The position numbers were made by a program, and so were the translations under genes. A model generated the notes under the pieces. The model did no database searches. It saw only the letters and a list, made by a program, of their open reading frames with translations, and was not told the DNA's origin. 64,000 nt of DNA from an uncultured Collinsella sp. (lineage in GTDB: Bacteria > Actinomycetota > Coriobacteriia > Coriobacteriales > Coriobacteriaceae). Below are positions 8,378-16,677 of this stretch, piece by piece (position 1 is the first letter of the stretch; every line of letters starts with the position of its first letter). Where the stretch lies: contig CAAETU010000062.1 of assembly GCA_900759045.1 (NCBI GenBank), positions 1-64,000 on the forward strand, written 5' to 3'.

Positions 8378-9679
8378 ATGAGCAAGACAATAGTTAGGCC
8401 CACGCTTTCGCTGGGCAACCACATCTATCTGTATCGCCTGCTGCGCGACGCGATTGGGTGCGGCAAGCAAACGTTTATGACGCAGGTCGAGGAGGCACTC
8501 GCCGCTGGTGACATGGCCGCTTATGACCTGGGCTTTGAGTCCACGCGCGAACTGCTCGAGGAGCTCGACGACTGCATTAAGCTGACCGTCTTTAAGGGAG
8601 GTCGCCTGTATGCCACCGTCATCGCCAACGATGCCTGGGATGCCGCCCTTGCCAAGGGCGAGGACAAGCCCAAGGCAGCCAAGGGCGCTAAGCAGTCCTA
8701 CAAAAAGAAAAAGCGCGGTGAGAAGGACCTCAAGGCCGTGCGCCCCAAGCACGTTAAGCGCGCCGAGCCCGAGCCCGTGGCTGAAGCTGTGCCGGAGCCC
8801 GAGCCCGAGACAGAAATCGAAGTCGCTATTGAGGTAACGGCAGAAGCCGAAACCGCCGCCACGACCGATCCCAAAGTCATATCCGAGCAGGAAGCCACTG
8901 CGGAGCTCGACGAGGCTCCCAAGTCGACAACCGAAGAAGCCGCTGACCAGCCTGAGACGCCTGCGTTCCAAAACAGCGATGTCTTTGGCGACGAGGCTGA
9001 GGACGATCAGCCCGAAGAGCCCACAGAACAGGACGCTGCCGAGGCGGCATCGGAGCCCGAGGTACCGCAGCCCGCCATCTCGCTCACGGTCGTCTATGAT
9101 CCCGAGAACGCCAACGCCGGCATCACCACCATGGCATCCACGCCCATCGAGGTAAAGCCGAGCGTCGAGAACGAGAACGCGACGCAGGTTGAGGTTGAAA
9201 CTGCAGCTGCAGACGCGCCCGTCACCGTGGAGCCCGCAGATTCCACGATCAAGCCGAAAACGACGCCGGAGTCCGCACCCGTCATCGAGTCCGTGCTCAC
9301 CTCTGCTTGCGACCAAATTCCCGCACCGGCACCGGCTTCGGCACCCGCAGCAGCCCCAACCCCCGCACCTGCAGCGCCCGCCATCCCCAAGGACTTCCCC
9401 GTCGATTTCACAACCGAGATCTTCTGCCCCGGCCCGCTTCTGCACCAGCTGTCAACCTATCTCCCCTACGGCGCCGACACCCTCGGCATCGTCGGCGAGT
9501 ACTACTGGATCGCCCGCGAGCGCGGTACCATCGAGGTCGCGCGAAACCACGCAAGCTTCCCCCTGCGTTACACGCAGGCCGGCGAGCGCCGCGAAGTCAC
9601 CGTGCGCATCCGCCGCAACACCACCGGAGGCCTCGGAGCCACCTGGACCATCGACAAAGTCGAAGAACCCGAGCAGTAA
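8378..9679 (+). CDS. Conserved two-domain protein with Glu/Pro/Ala-rich linker, unknown function
   Basis: A 433-residue protein with two ordered ends joined by a roughly 240-residue acidic linker. The N-terminal about 85 residues (LGNHIYLYRLLRDAI, then YDLGFESTRELLEELDDCIKL) look like a compact alpha/beta or winged-helix module, faintly reminiscent of LOTUS/OST-HTH domains; that similarity is by eye only. A Lys-rich patch (about 105-130) follows. The C-terminal about 95 residues (from PKDFPVDFTTEIF) contain Trp/Tyr-rich strands ending in WTIDKVEE. No signal or membrane segment. GAGGAG lies before ATG 8378. A nucleic-acid role is possible but unproven. Confidence 0.75.
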   Translation: MSKTIVRPTLSLGNHIYLYRLLRDAIGCGKQTFMTQVEEALAAGDMAAYDLGFESTRELLEELDDCIKLTVFKGGRLYATVIANDAWDAALAKGEDKPKAAKGAKQSYKKKKRGEKDLKAVRPKHVKRAEPEPVAEAVPEPEPETEIEVAIEVTAEAETAATTDPKVISEQEATAELDEAPKSTTEEAADQPETPAFQNSDVFGDEAEDDQPEEPTEQDAAEAASEPEVPQPAISLTVVYDPENANAGITTMASTPIEVKPSVENENATQVEVETAAADAPVTVEPADSTIKPKTTPESAPVIESVLTSACDQIPAPAPASAPAAAPTPAPAAPAIPKDFPVDFTTEIFCPGPLLHQLSTYLPYGADTLGIVGEYYWIARERGTIEVARNHASFPLRYTQAGERREVTVRIRRNTTGGLGATWTIDKVEEPEQ

Positions 9680-9683
9680 CGAC

Positions 9684-9725
9684 AAACGGCTCAAATCAAA
9701 ATCAGGATTTGAGCCGTTTTTATTT
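9684..9725. terminator. Intrinsic terminator
   Basis: A 14-bp perfect stem (9684-9697 with 9706-9719, AAACGGCTCAAATC) followed by TTTATTTG. It ends the plus-strand gene and may also stop ettA transcripts from the opposite strand. Confidence 0.88.
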
Positions 9726-9757
9726 GTTGATGTTACGTAACCAAACCAGCAATAAAC

Positions 9758-11437
9758 CTAGTCACGCGTGAGCTTGCGGTGGATACGATGCGGCTGGGCT
9801 GCGTCCTCGCCCAGGCGCTCGATGCGGTTGGCCTGATAGGCCTCGAAGTTGCCCTCGAACCAATACCAGTTGCCCGGATTCTCGTCGGTGCCCTCCCATG
9901 CCAGAATGTGCGTGGCGACGCGGTCCAGGAACATGCGGTCGTGGCTAATGACCACCGAGCAGCCCGGGAACTCGAGCAGCGCCGCTTCGAGCGAGGACAG
10001 CGTCTCGACGTCGAGGTCGTTCGTGGGCTCGTCGAGGAGCAGCAGGTTGCCGCCCTGCTTGAGCGTGAGTGCCAAGTTCAGACGGTTGCGCTCGCCACCG
10101 GATAGTACGCCAGCGCGCTTCTGCTGGTCCTGGCCCTTAAAGCCAAAGCTCGCCACATAAGCGCGGCTCGGAACCTCAGTCTCGCCGACCATCATGTGGT
10201 CCAGGCCATCCGAGACGACCTCCCACAGGTTCTTATCGGGGTCGATGCCGGAACGGTTCTGGTCGACGTAAGAAATCTTGACGGTCTCGCCCACCTCGAG
10301 CTCACCCGAAGTCAGCGGCTCCAGACCAACAATCGTCTTAAAGAGCGTAGTCTTGCCCACGCCGTTGGGGCCGATGACGCCCACGATGCCGTTACGCGGC
10401 AGGGTGAACGAAAGGTCATCGATGAGCACGCGACCGTCGAACTCCTTGTGCAGGTGATGGGCCTCGAGCACCTTATTGCCCAGACGCGGGCCGACAGGGA
10501 TGCGAATGTCAGTCCAGTCGAGCTTCTGGCTAGCGCGCGCCTCAGCCTCCATCTCCTCGTAGCGGGCCAGACGGGCCTTGTTCTTGGCCTGACGGGCCTT
10601 GGGCGAGCTGCGCACCCACTCGAGCTCGGCCTCCATGCGCTTGGCGAGCTTGGCGTCGCGGTTGCCCTGTGCCTCGATACGGGCGGCCTTGGTCTCCAGA
10701 TACGTGGAGTAGTTGCCCTTGTAGGGATAAAGGTGGCCGCGGTCGACCTCGCAGATCCACTCGGCAACGTTGTCCAGGAAGTAGCGATCGTGTGTGACGG
10801 CAAGCACCGCGCCCTGGTAGTTGTGCAGGAAGTGCTCGAGCCACAGGATCGACTCGGCGTCCAGGTGGTTCGTGGGCTCGTCGAGCAGCAGCAGGTCGGG
10901 AGCCTCGAGCAGCAGCTTGCACAGGGCCACGCGGCGGCGCTCGCCGCCGGAAAGTACGTTGACCGGCATGTCGGAATCGGGCAGCTGCAGGGCGTCCATG
11001 GCCTGGCCGAGCTTGGAATCGATATCCCAGCCGTCGGCGGCGTCGATCTCGTCCTGGAGCTTGCCCATCTCGGCCATGAGGGCGTCCATGTCGCAATCCG
11101 GGTCGCACATCTCCTCGCCGATCTTATTGAAGCGATCGACCTTGGCGATCATATCGCCAAACGCCATGCGCACGTTCTCGATGACGGTCTTGTCGTCATC
11201 GAGCGGCGGCTCCTGCTGCAGGATGCCCACAGTGTAGCCGGGGGTGAGCCTGGCATCGCCGTTGGAGACCTCCTCGATGCCGGCCATGATCTTGAGCAGG
11301 GTCGACTTGCCCATGCCGTTGGGACCCACAACGCCGATCTTGGCACCGGGGTAGAAGCTCAGGGTCACGTCGTCAAGGATCACCTTGTCGCCATGGGCCT
11401 TGCGAGCCTGATACATCTGGTAGATAAACTCCGCCAT
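9758..11437 (-). CDS. ettA: Energy-dependent translational throttle protein EttA (ABC-F)
   Basis: A 559-residue soluble ABC-F ATPase with two nucleotide-binding domains. Walker A motifs are GPNGMGKST (about 38-46) and GPNGVGKTT, with signatures LSGGERRR and LSGGERNR, and DEPTNHLD / DEPTNDLD Walker B plus D-loop. The Lys/Arg/Ala-rich helical linker between the domains (about 245-305) is the P-site tRNA-interaction motif. Length and motifs match EttA, which binds the ribosomal E site and gates the first elongation cycle according to ATP/ADP level; no resistance-type extensions are seen. The gene is monocistronic. Confidence 0.93.
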   Translation of the reverse strand: MAEFIYQMYQARKAHGDKVILDDVTLSFYPGAKIGVVGPNGMGKSTLLKIMAGIEEVSNGDARLTPGYTVGILQQEPPLDDDKTVIENVRMAFGDMIAKVDRFNKIGEEMCDPDCDMDALMAEMGKLQDEIDAADGWDIDSKLGQAMDALQLPDSDMPVNVLSGGERRRVALCKLLLEAPDLLLLDEPTNHLDAESILWLEHFLHNYQGAVLAVTHDRYFLDNVAEWICEVDRGHLYPYKGNYSTYLETKAARIEAQGNRDAKLAKRMEAELEWVRSSPKARQAKNKARLARYEEMEAEARASQKLDWTDIRIPVGPRLGNKVLEAHHLHKEFDGRVLIDDLSFTLPRNGIVGVIGPNGVGKTTLFKTIVGLEPLTSGELEVGETVKISYVDQNRSGIDPDKNLWEVVSDGLDHMMVGETEVPSRAYVASFGFKGQDQQKRAGVLSGGERNRLNLALTLKQGGNLLLLDEPTNDLDVETLSSLEAALLEFPGCSVVISHDRMFLDRVATHILAWEGTDENPGNWYWFEGNFEAYQANRIERLGEDAAQPHRIHRKLTRD

Positions 11438-11622
11438 TTGCCTGTTTTATCCTTTCTACCTGCTGTTTCCCTATTCTTGTTTCGCCTAAGTGGAAACGAA
11501 ATGGAAAAACCAGCTCTGAAACGTAACGAAAAAGGGGCATGGTTGCCCATACCCCCTAATACTACCTGGGAAAAGTTCCCCCGGAACATACTATGAACTG
11601 CGTACGCTAGTTTTCCGCAACC

Positions 11623-12327
11623 TTAGCGAGCGGCTCGCTGCGATTTGCGCCACAGCAGATACGAGTAGACGTAGACGGCTCCAACCGAACCAAACGCCAG
11701 AACCGCAATCACCGCGGCGACGACTTCACTCGAAAGCACGCTGCCTGCCACGCCCATCACAATCAGGCCAAAGCCCAGCACCATAAAGCAGGCACCGCCA
11801 AAGCGCTGCGTACGGCGCCAGTTCTCGGGATTGGCAAGCGCCCAAGGCGTCTTGATACCGAGCGTATAGTTCTGCTTCACACGCGGCAAGTAGTTGCCTA
11901 CGCCGATGAACAGCAAACCGACAACACCGGAAATCAGCACGTTGACCGAACCGACCGCCGGCACCACGCCCCAGACCGTAAGCTCTCCCAGCCAGCTTAT
12001 GGCGCACATGAACAAGGTGAAGGCGATTACGAAGCCCTGATAGAACTTGCCCGAGGTTCGATATGCCTCACCTTTGGGATCGATGCGCGGCACCACGCAG
12101 AACATTGCGAGAAGCACCAGAGGCAGCACGCCGAGCGCGGAGGCCATCCAGCTGGGACCCCAACCGTCGACGGCGCCGTTCGCGCCCCAGTGCGTGGGAA
12201 TCTGCCCAGGCAAGCTCGGCATCACCATGAGATGCGCTACGACATTGGCGACGCACAGAGCGACCAGCGCAATCCACACGCGCGACGATACCCCCGTGGG
12301 GTGAATGCCCTTGTTTTCGTTATTCAT
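11623..12327 (-). CDS. sdpI: SdpI-family membrane protein (DUF1648 + SdpI)
   Basis: A 234-residue integral membrane protein with about six predicted helices. The N-terminal DUF1648 signature is MPSLPGQIPTHWGANGAVDG (about 33-52), and the C-terminal SdpI segment contains NYTLGIKTPWAL and NWRRTQRFGG. In Bacillus subtilis SdpI confers immunity to the SdpC toxin and sequesters the SdpR repressor; many homologues occur without the toxin, as appears here. The ATG at 12327 lies inside the stop region of the upstream regulator (ATGAATAA, 8-base overlap), with GGAAGG upstream, so translation is coupled. Confidence 0.88.
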   Translation of the reverse strand: MNNENKGIHPTGVSSRVWIALVALCVANVVAHLMVMPSLPGQIPTHWGANGAVDGWGPSWMASALGVLPLVLLAMFCVVPRIDPKGEAYRTSGKFYQGFVIAFTLFMCAISWLGELTVWGVVPAVGSVNVLISGVVGLLFIGVGNYLPRVKQNYTLGIKTPWALANPENWRRTQRFGGACFMVLGFGLIVMGVAGSVLSSEVVAAVIAVLAFGSVGAVYVYSYLLWRKSQRAAR

Positions 12328-12598
12328 CCTTATCACCTTCCGTGTTTGTAAAGCCCATAAACCAACCGATCAAGTCCTGCATGACGGTAGTGTTTAAGCT
12401 GTATACGATGTTTTGACCATGACGTTCGTCAGTCACCAACCCGGCGTTTTTGAGCGTCGCCAAGTGATGGCTCAATGACGGCTTGCTGATTTCAAAATGC
12501 TCGGCAAGCTCCCCGGCCGTGCAATTGCCCTCGCGCAGAAGTTCCAAAATGCGACGCCGTGTAGGATCGGCCAGCGCTTTAAAACCCTCTCCCGGCAT
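12320..12598 (-). CDS. sdpR: ArsR/SmtB-family repressor, SdpR-like
   Basis: A 92-residue winged-helix regulator: KALADPTRRRILELLREG (about 7-24), then ISKPSLSHHLATLKNAGLV, the recognition helix. It has no metal-binding CxC or His cluster, consistent with SdpR-type autorepressors rather than metal sensors. The start is ATG 12598 with a perfect AGGAGG; two earlier ATGs overlap that SD. It precedes and overlaps sdpI, reproducing the sdpRI operon. A palindrome covers the -35 region of its promoter. Confidence 0.88.
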   Translation of the reverse strand: MPGEGFKALADPTRRRILELLREGNCTAGELAEHFEISKPSLSHHLATLKNAGLVTDERHGQNIVYSLNTTVMQDLIGWFMGFTNTEGDKDE

Positions 12599-12632
12599 AA
12601 GACCTCCTCTCATCATCTCTCATGACGCGCAA

Positions 12633-12675
12633 ACTATACTCGATATTTAGATGTTTGTCTAACTATTTAATCTAA
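12633..12675 (-). promoter_or_regulatory. sdpRI promoter with SdpR-like operator
   Basis: On the minus strand TAGACA (12661-12656) and TATAGT (12638-12633) are 17 bases apart, a good sigma-70-type promoter. The palindrome TTAGA-N6-TCTAA (12647-12662) covers the -35 box, and a further TCTAA half-site lies at 12671-12675. This fits ArsR-family autorepression. The rest of the 12.6-12.9 kb gap shows nothing I can name. Confidence 0.65.
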
Positions 12676-12898
12676 CACTCAAAAAAATAGCCGCCATCGC
12701 GTAATGCGAAGACGGCCACTTCTCACGCCATAAACGTGTTTCGGAGTTGGCCAACCCGCTGCAACGGGTGCCATCTGCTTCAATCTTATGCGAATCCCGA
12801 TCCCATTTCAACAAGCTCCAAGGGCTCAAATGGAATCGCAATAATACCTATAATGGCAATAGCTAAAACACGATTCGCTTCCCCATCGGAGGATGTCT

Positions 12899-13693
12899 AT
12901 GACCGAAACCGTTGCCGCTCTCGTCGAGACACGCGACACCAAGCTCGAGATCATCATGGGCCGCAAGGCACTCGATAAGCTCGCCGATGCTACGGTGCTG
13001 GTGCTCGGCTGCGGAGGCGTGGGCTCCAACTGCTGCGAGGCACTCGCCCGCGGCGGCATTGGTCATTTCGTCATTCTGGACAAGGACATCGTCGCGCCCA
13101 GCAATATCAATCGCCAGGCCATCGCCTTTCACAGCACCATCGGCAAGCGCAAGGTTGACGTGATGGAAGCCATGATCCACGATATCAATCCTGCCGCCAC
13201 CGTCATCAAACGTACCGAATACCTGCTGAGCGACAACATCGATGATTTCTTCGCGAGCGTTTTGGAGCAGACGGATGGCAAGCTCGACTACGTCGTCGAC
13301 GCCATCGACACCATCTCGGCCAAGCTCACCATTGCCAAATATGCTCAGGACCACGACATTCGTTTGGTTAGCTCCATGGGCGGGGCCAACAAGCTCCATC
13401 CCGAGTGCCTCCGCTTTGCCGACATTTTCGATACGGTACGTGACCCCATGAGCCGCATCATGCGCAAAGAATGCAAGAAGCGCGGAATCAAGAGCCTGCA
13501 TGTACTGTTTAGCTGCGAGGAATCGGTTAAGACACAGCCCCGCGATCCTTCCAACATCCACGAGCGCACCGAGCTGGGAACCGCCAGCTTTATGCCGCCC
13601 ATCATGGGTCAGATGATCGCCGGCGAGGTTATCCGCCAGATCAGCGGTCGCGGCATCGAGCGCGTGCGCGCCGATGGCCAGCGCCTAGACTAG
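12899..13693 (+). CDS. tcdA: tRNA threonylcarbamoyladenosine dehydratase (TcdA/CsdL, ThiF-E1 fold)
   Basis: A 264-residue E1-like enzyme that uses ATP to cyclise t6A37 of tRNA into ct6A. Near the N terminus is the nucleotide-binding GCGGVGSNCCEALARGG (about 36-52), followed by DKDIVAPSNINRQ and a VVDAIDTISAK segment, all typical of the family. Length matches. Two ATGs are possible: 12893 abuts the GGAGG SD with no spacing, so 12899 (6 bases) is preferred. The next gene, tatD, starts 14 bases after the stop, so the two are likely cotranscribed. Confidence 0.88.
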   Translation: MTETVAALVETRDTKLEIIMGRKALDKLADATVLVLGCGGVGSNCCEALARGGIGHFVILDKDIVAPSNINRQAIAFHSTIGKRKVDVMEAMIHDINPAATVIKRTEYLLSDNIDDFFASVLEQTDGKLDYVVDAIDTISAKLTIAKYAQDHDIRLVSSMGGANKLHPECLRFADIFDTVRDPMSRIMRKECKKRGIKSLHVLFSCEESVKTQPRDPSNIHERTELGTASFMPPIMGQMIAGEVIRQISGRGIERVRADGQRLD

Positions 13694-13707
13694 CGGAGCG
13701 CACCGAG

Positions 13708-14490
13708 ATGGAGCCCCGGTTATTTGATGCACACTGCCATCTTGATTTAATGGCCCACCCGGACGACGTTGCCGATGAGGCAACGTCGCTGGGCTTGGGT
13801 CTATTTGATTGCGGCGTCGATCCACGCGACTTTTCGGCCGCAAACGAGCGCGCTCGTCGCCACCCGGGCATCATCGCCGGCGTTGGGCTTCACCCCTGGT
13901 GGCTCGCCGATGGCCACTGCGGTTTTGCCGAAGTCAATCTGCTTTGCGAAGTTGCTGCCCAAGAACGCTACATCGGCGAAGTCGGACTCGACTTTTCCGC
14001 GCGCTTTGCTGGAAGTGAGCCGCTACAAATACAGGCACTTAACCGGCTCTGCGATGCGCTCGTGCAGCATCCTCTTACCGGGCGCGTGATATCAATTCAC
14101 GCCGTTCGTTCGGCAGGAGCCGTACTGGACGTCCTCGAATCGCATGGACTACTCATCCCAAACCCCGACTCCCCCGCTATCATCTTCCACTGGTTTAGCG
14201 GCACTTCGGACGAACTCACCCGCGCGCGTAATGCGGGCTGCTATTTTTCCGTCAACGAACGCATGCTCGCGACCAAGCGCGGTCGCGAATACGCACGACA
14301 GATTCCACTCGACCGCCTACTGCTCGAGACCGATGCGCCGGCCGAGCCAAACACAGAAACAAGCGCGCAGTCGCTCATCAGGTCGCTCACAAGGACCTCA
14401 GAACGCATCACCTCGCTCAAAAACTGCGACGCAAAGCGCATCGAGTCGATAGTTTTAACAAATGCGCGCTCTTTTTTTGACCTTCGCTAA
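13708..14490 (+). CDS. TatD-family metal-dependent hydrolase
   Basis: A 260-residue TIM-barrel hydrolase with FDAHCHLD at the start (HxH metal ligands), GVGLHPWW (about 58-65), YIGEVGLDFS (about 90-99, metal-bridging Glu), SIHAVR and LLLETDAPAEPN near residue 205-216. These are the ligand positions of TatD/YcfH DNases, Mg-dependent 3'-5' exonuclease-type enzymes; the physiological substrate of individual members is often unclear. It directly follows tcdA. It ends beside the 30-bp inverted repeat. Confidence 0.85.
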   Translation: MEPRLFDAHCHLDLMAHPDDVADEATSLGLGLFDCGVDPRDFSAANERARRHPGIIAGVGLHPWWLADGHCGFAEVNLLCEVAAQERYIGEVGLDFSARFAGSEPLQIQALNRLCDALVQHPLTGRVISIHAVRSAGAVLDVLESHGLLIPNPDSPAIIFHWFSGTSDELTRARNAGCYFSVNERMLATKRGREYARQIPLDRLLLETDAPAEPNTETSAQSLIRSLTRTSERITSLKNCDAKRIESIVLTNARSFFDLR

Positions 14491-14496
14491 CCCCTG

Positions 14497-14727
14497 GTGT
14501 GCAAAAAATGCCAAATATGAGTACTGCTACCGGAATGGATACATTTCTTTTAACTTTCCAACCGCCAGAATAATCCTCGATTGTCCGCTAATTAAAGCTT
14601 TTACAGTCATTCATCCTGCGTTTTCGCAAATCTTAAACCCCTCCAGACGCTCAAATCACGTCTGAAGGGGTTGATTTTGCTGCGACTAAATTAGTCACAG
14701 TACTCATATTTGGCATTTTTTGCACAC
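14497..14727. repeat. Perfect 30-bp inverted repeat enclosing a hairpin (231-bp island)
   Basis: Positions 14497-14526 (GTGTGCAAAAAATGCC...GAGTACTG) are the exact reverse complement of 14698-14727. Between them lie about 171 AT-rich bases without an ORF, a 14-bp hairpin (14636-14649 with 14659-14672) and the small palindrome GACTAAATTAGTC. The dimensions are those of a MITE-like element or a structured RNA locus. No target-site duplication is obvious at the outer edges. Confidence 0.75.
14636..14678 (+). terminator. Intrinsic terminator inside the inverted-repeat island
   Basis: AACCCCTCCAGACG (14636-14649) pairs with CGTCTGAAGGGGTT (14659-14672), one mismatch, followed by GATTTT. It could end the tcdA-tatD transcript or a short RNA made from the island. 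Confidence 0.55.
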
Positions 14728-14729
14728 GA

Positions 14730-14763
14730 GGTCCCGGGGAGGATCCTGCACCTCCCCGGGACC
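14730..14763 (-). terminator. Strong hairpin downstream of the frl operon
   Basis: A 13-bp perfect GC-rich stem (14730-14742 with 14751-14763, GGTCCCGGGGAGG) with an 8-base loop, seven bases after the frlD stop. There is no T-run, so termination would be inefficient or assisted; it may protect the 3' end. Confidence 0.5.
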
Positions 14764-14769
14764 GCTCGG

Positions 14770-15633
14770 CTATTCGACGATTGGTGCTCCGTGGCCCCAA
14801 GAACCTTCCATGCCGCACACGGTCGAGGCAAACCCGGCAGCAAAGTCGAGCGCGCGCTCGATAGCCTCGGCGCCATCCTCTCCACGCTTGGCGGAATCGA
14901 GATAGCACATCAAAAACGAAGTGAGGAACGAGTCGCCCGCTCCCATGGTGTCCTTCATGTCCGTTACCGGTTTAGCCAGCTGGCGGTAATAACGCTCGCC
15001 GTCGTAAGCAATGCAGCCCTCGGCACCCGCCGTAGCCGACACAAAACGCGGACCCAGGCCCTTCACCCATGCCAGACGCTCGCGAATCTCGTCCTCACTC
15101 GCGGCATCCGCCGCACTAAAGAAGGCAAAATCGACGTAGGGTGCAATCTGCTCGTAGTACTCGTCGGTGGAGTCGTCCGAAAAGTCAAAAGAGACCGTGA
15201 CGCCCGCAGCCTTCAGCTTGGGCAGCTCGCGCTCGGTAAAGCAATAGTTGCCCGAATGAACCACATCGAACTGCTTCATGTACGCAAGGTCAAAGCGATC
15301 GAGGACATAGCGCGCATCGCCACGGATACCGCCCTCGTTGGAGCCGAGGAAGACACGGTCACCGTCAACGACGGTCACGCGAGCCGCTCCGTTCTCGCCA
15401 ATCATCTGCTCGCACTTGTCAAGCTCGATACCCTCATCCTCGAGGCTTGCAATGACATGCTCGGCAGCGGCGTCATTGCCAAAAATGCCCATGTATGCAC
15501 AGCGTGCGGCACCGCATTTCTTGGCATAAACGGCGAAGTTCACCGCATTGCCGCCGGGATACATGGTGTGGATATGCTCGTAGCGATCGACGACGTTGTC
15601 GCCAAATCCGAGCGCGTTAACGTTAAATGCCAT
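14770..15633 (-). CDS. frlD: Fructoselysine 6-kinase-like PfkB kinase
   Basis: A 287-residue ribokinase/PfkB-family sugar kinase. GFGDNVVDRYEH at the start and YPGGNAVNFAVYAKK (about 25-39) form the substrate lid, and DTMGAGDSFLTSF (about 227-239) holds the catalytic Asp and anion hole. The N-terminal pattern matches FrlD, which phosphorylates fructoselysine at C6. It is the last gene of the frl-like operon, 14 bases after frlB, which supports this specificity over generic fructokinase. Other Amadori compounds are possible substrates. Confidence 0.85.
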   Translation of the reverse strand: MAFNVNALGFGDNVVDRYEHIHTMYPGGNAVNFAVYAKKCGAARCAYMGIFGNDAAAEHVIASLEDEGIELDKCEQMIGENGAARVTVVDGDRVFLGSNEGGIRGDARYVLDRFDLAYMKQFDVVHSGNYCFTERELPKLKAAGVTVSFDFSDDSTDEYYEQIAPYVDFAFFSAADAASEDEIRERLAWVKGLGPRFVSATAGAEGCIAYDGERYYRQLAKPVTDMKDTMGAGDSFLTSFLMCYLDSAKRGEDGAEAIERALDFAAGFASTVCGMEGSWGHGAPIVE

Positions 15634-15647
15634 GGCCTTTGTCCCTT

Positions 15648-16616
15648 CTAGTACTCGACAACACCCATATAGCGACGGAAATCGGGATCGTGATCAAACA
15701 CCTTGCCGCGTGCGGCACGCAGCTCGCAGTTCATGGCGTAGAACAGCACCGGGTCCAGATAGGCACGGACGCTCGCCGGCACGGCTTCCATACCGTACTC
15801 CTTGGCATCGAGCACCATCAGCGTATCGGTATGCGTCTTAAGGAACGCCAGGGCGCGCTCGTCCATAGCACGGCACTCGCTGGAGCCCATCTGCAGGAAG
15901 TAAAAAACGCCATCCTGAGTAGCCTCGAAGGGGCCATGGAAGTACTCGGCAGAGTGGATGTAGCTGCAGTGCTGCCACTGCATCTCCATAAGAGAGCAGA
16001 TAGCGAAACCGTAGGTCTGGCTAAAGTTGGGACCGCTGCCCAGAATATAGAAGAACTCGTGCTCCTGGCAAAGCTTGGCAAAACGATCGCCCAGCTCGGC
16101 ATTTACCTTCTCACGTGCCGGGGGAAGAATCTTATCCATCTCGGCGATACCGGCATACATATCGGCAAGATCGGCGTAGCCCTCCTGCTGATCGAGCAGC
16201 TCTGCCGCAAGCGACAGCGAAATGCCAGCGGGGACCTCGGCCTGCGGCACACCCTCGCCCCATGGGTAGACCCACGTGGTCCACTTGCCGGAGTCGATCT
16301 TGGATCCAGCGTTGTCGGTCTGGGCGATCACCGTAGCGCCGGCGGCAAGGGCAATCTCGCAGCCCTCGACGACCTCCGGGGTATTGCCACTGTGGCTGCA
16401 AGCAATGACCAGGGACTTCTCGCCCAGACGACGCGGACGCATGATATCGAACTCGCGAGCCGTATAGATATACGAAGTGAAGGTGGTTGCCTCGCGCTGC
16501 AGAAGCTCGTGAGCCGGGATCAAATCGATCATGGAGCCACCACAAGCAATCCAGTAGACGCTGTCGAACTTGCCCTTCTCGGCAATTGCCTCTTTGATCA
16601 GATCGTGTGCGTTCAT
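15648..16616 (-). CDS. frlB: Fructoselysine-6-phosphate deglycase-like SIS protein
   Basis: A 322-residue protein with two SIS (sugar isomerase) domains. The first contains VYWIACGGSMIDL and ACSHSGNTPEVVEGC (about 71-85), the phosphosugar-binding loop; the second contains FFYILGSGPNF and HSAEYFHGPFEA. FrlB-type enzymes split fructoselysine 6-phosphate into lysine and glucose 6-phosphate. The order frlC-frlB-frlD with matching relatives makes this assignment stronger than for an isolated SIS protein. ATG 16616 has AAAGGA upstream; the longer frame overlaps frlC and lacks an SD. Confidence 0.85.
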   Translation of the reverse strand: MNAHDLIKEAIAEKGKFDSVYWIACGGSMIDLIPAHELLQREATTFTSYIYTAREFDIMRPRRLGEKSLVIACSHSGNTPEVVEGCEIALAAGATVIAQTDNAGSKIDSGKWTTWVYPWGEGVPQAEVPAGISLSLAAELLDQQEGYADLADMYAGIAEMDKILPPAREKVNAELGDRFAKLCQEHEFFYILGSGPNFSQTYGFAICSLMEMQWQHCSYIHSAEYFHGPFEATQDGVFYFLQMGSSECRAMDERALAFLKTHTDTLMVLDAKEYGMEAVPASVRAYLDPVLFYAMNCELRAARGKVFDHDPDFRRYMGVVEY

Positions 16617-16677
16617 ATCCAGTTCCTTTCTTGTTTGGCCGCAATCAATGACGTTGGTTGCGTGGCCGATAGTTGTT

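Noticed and set aside
12289..12305. CsoR-like ATACCCCCGTGGGGTGA
   Set aside because: It lies inside the sdpI coding sequence with no copper gene near; treated as chance similarity.
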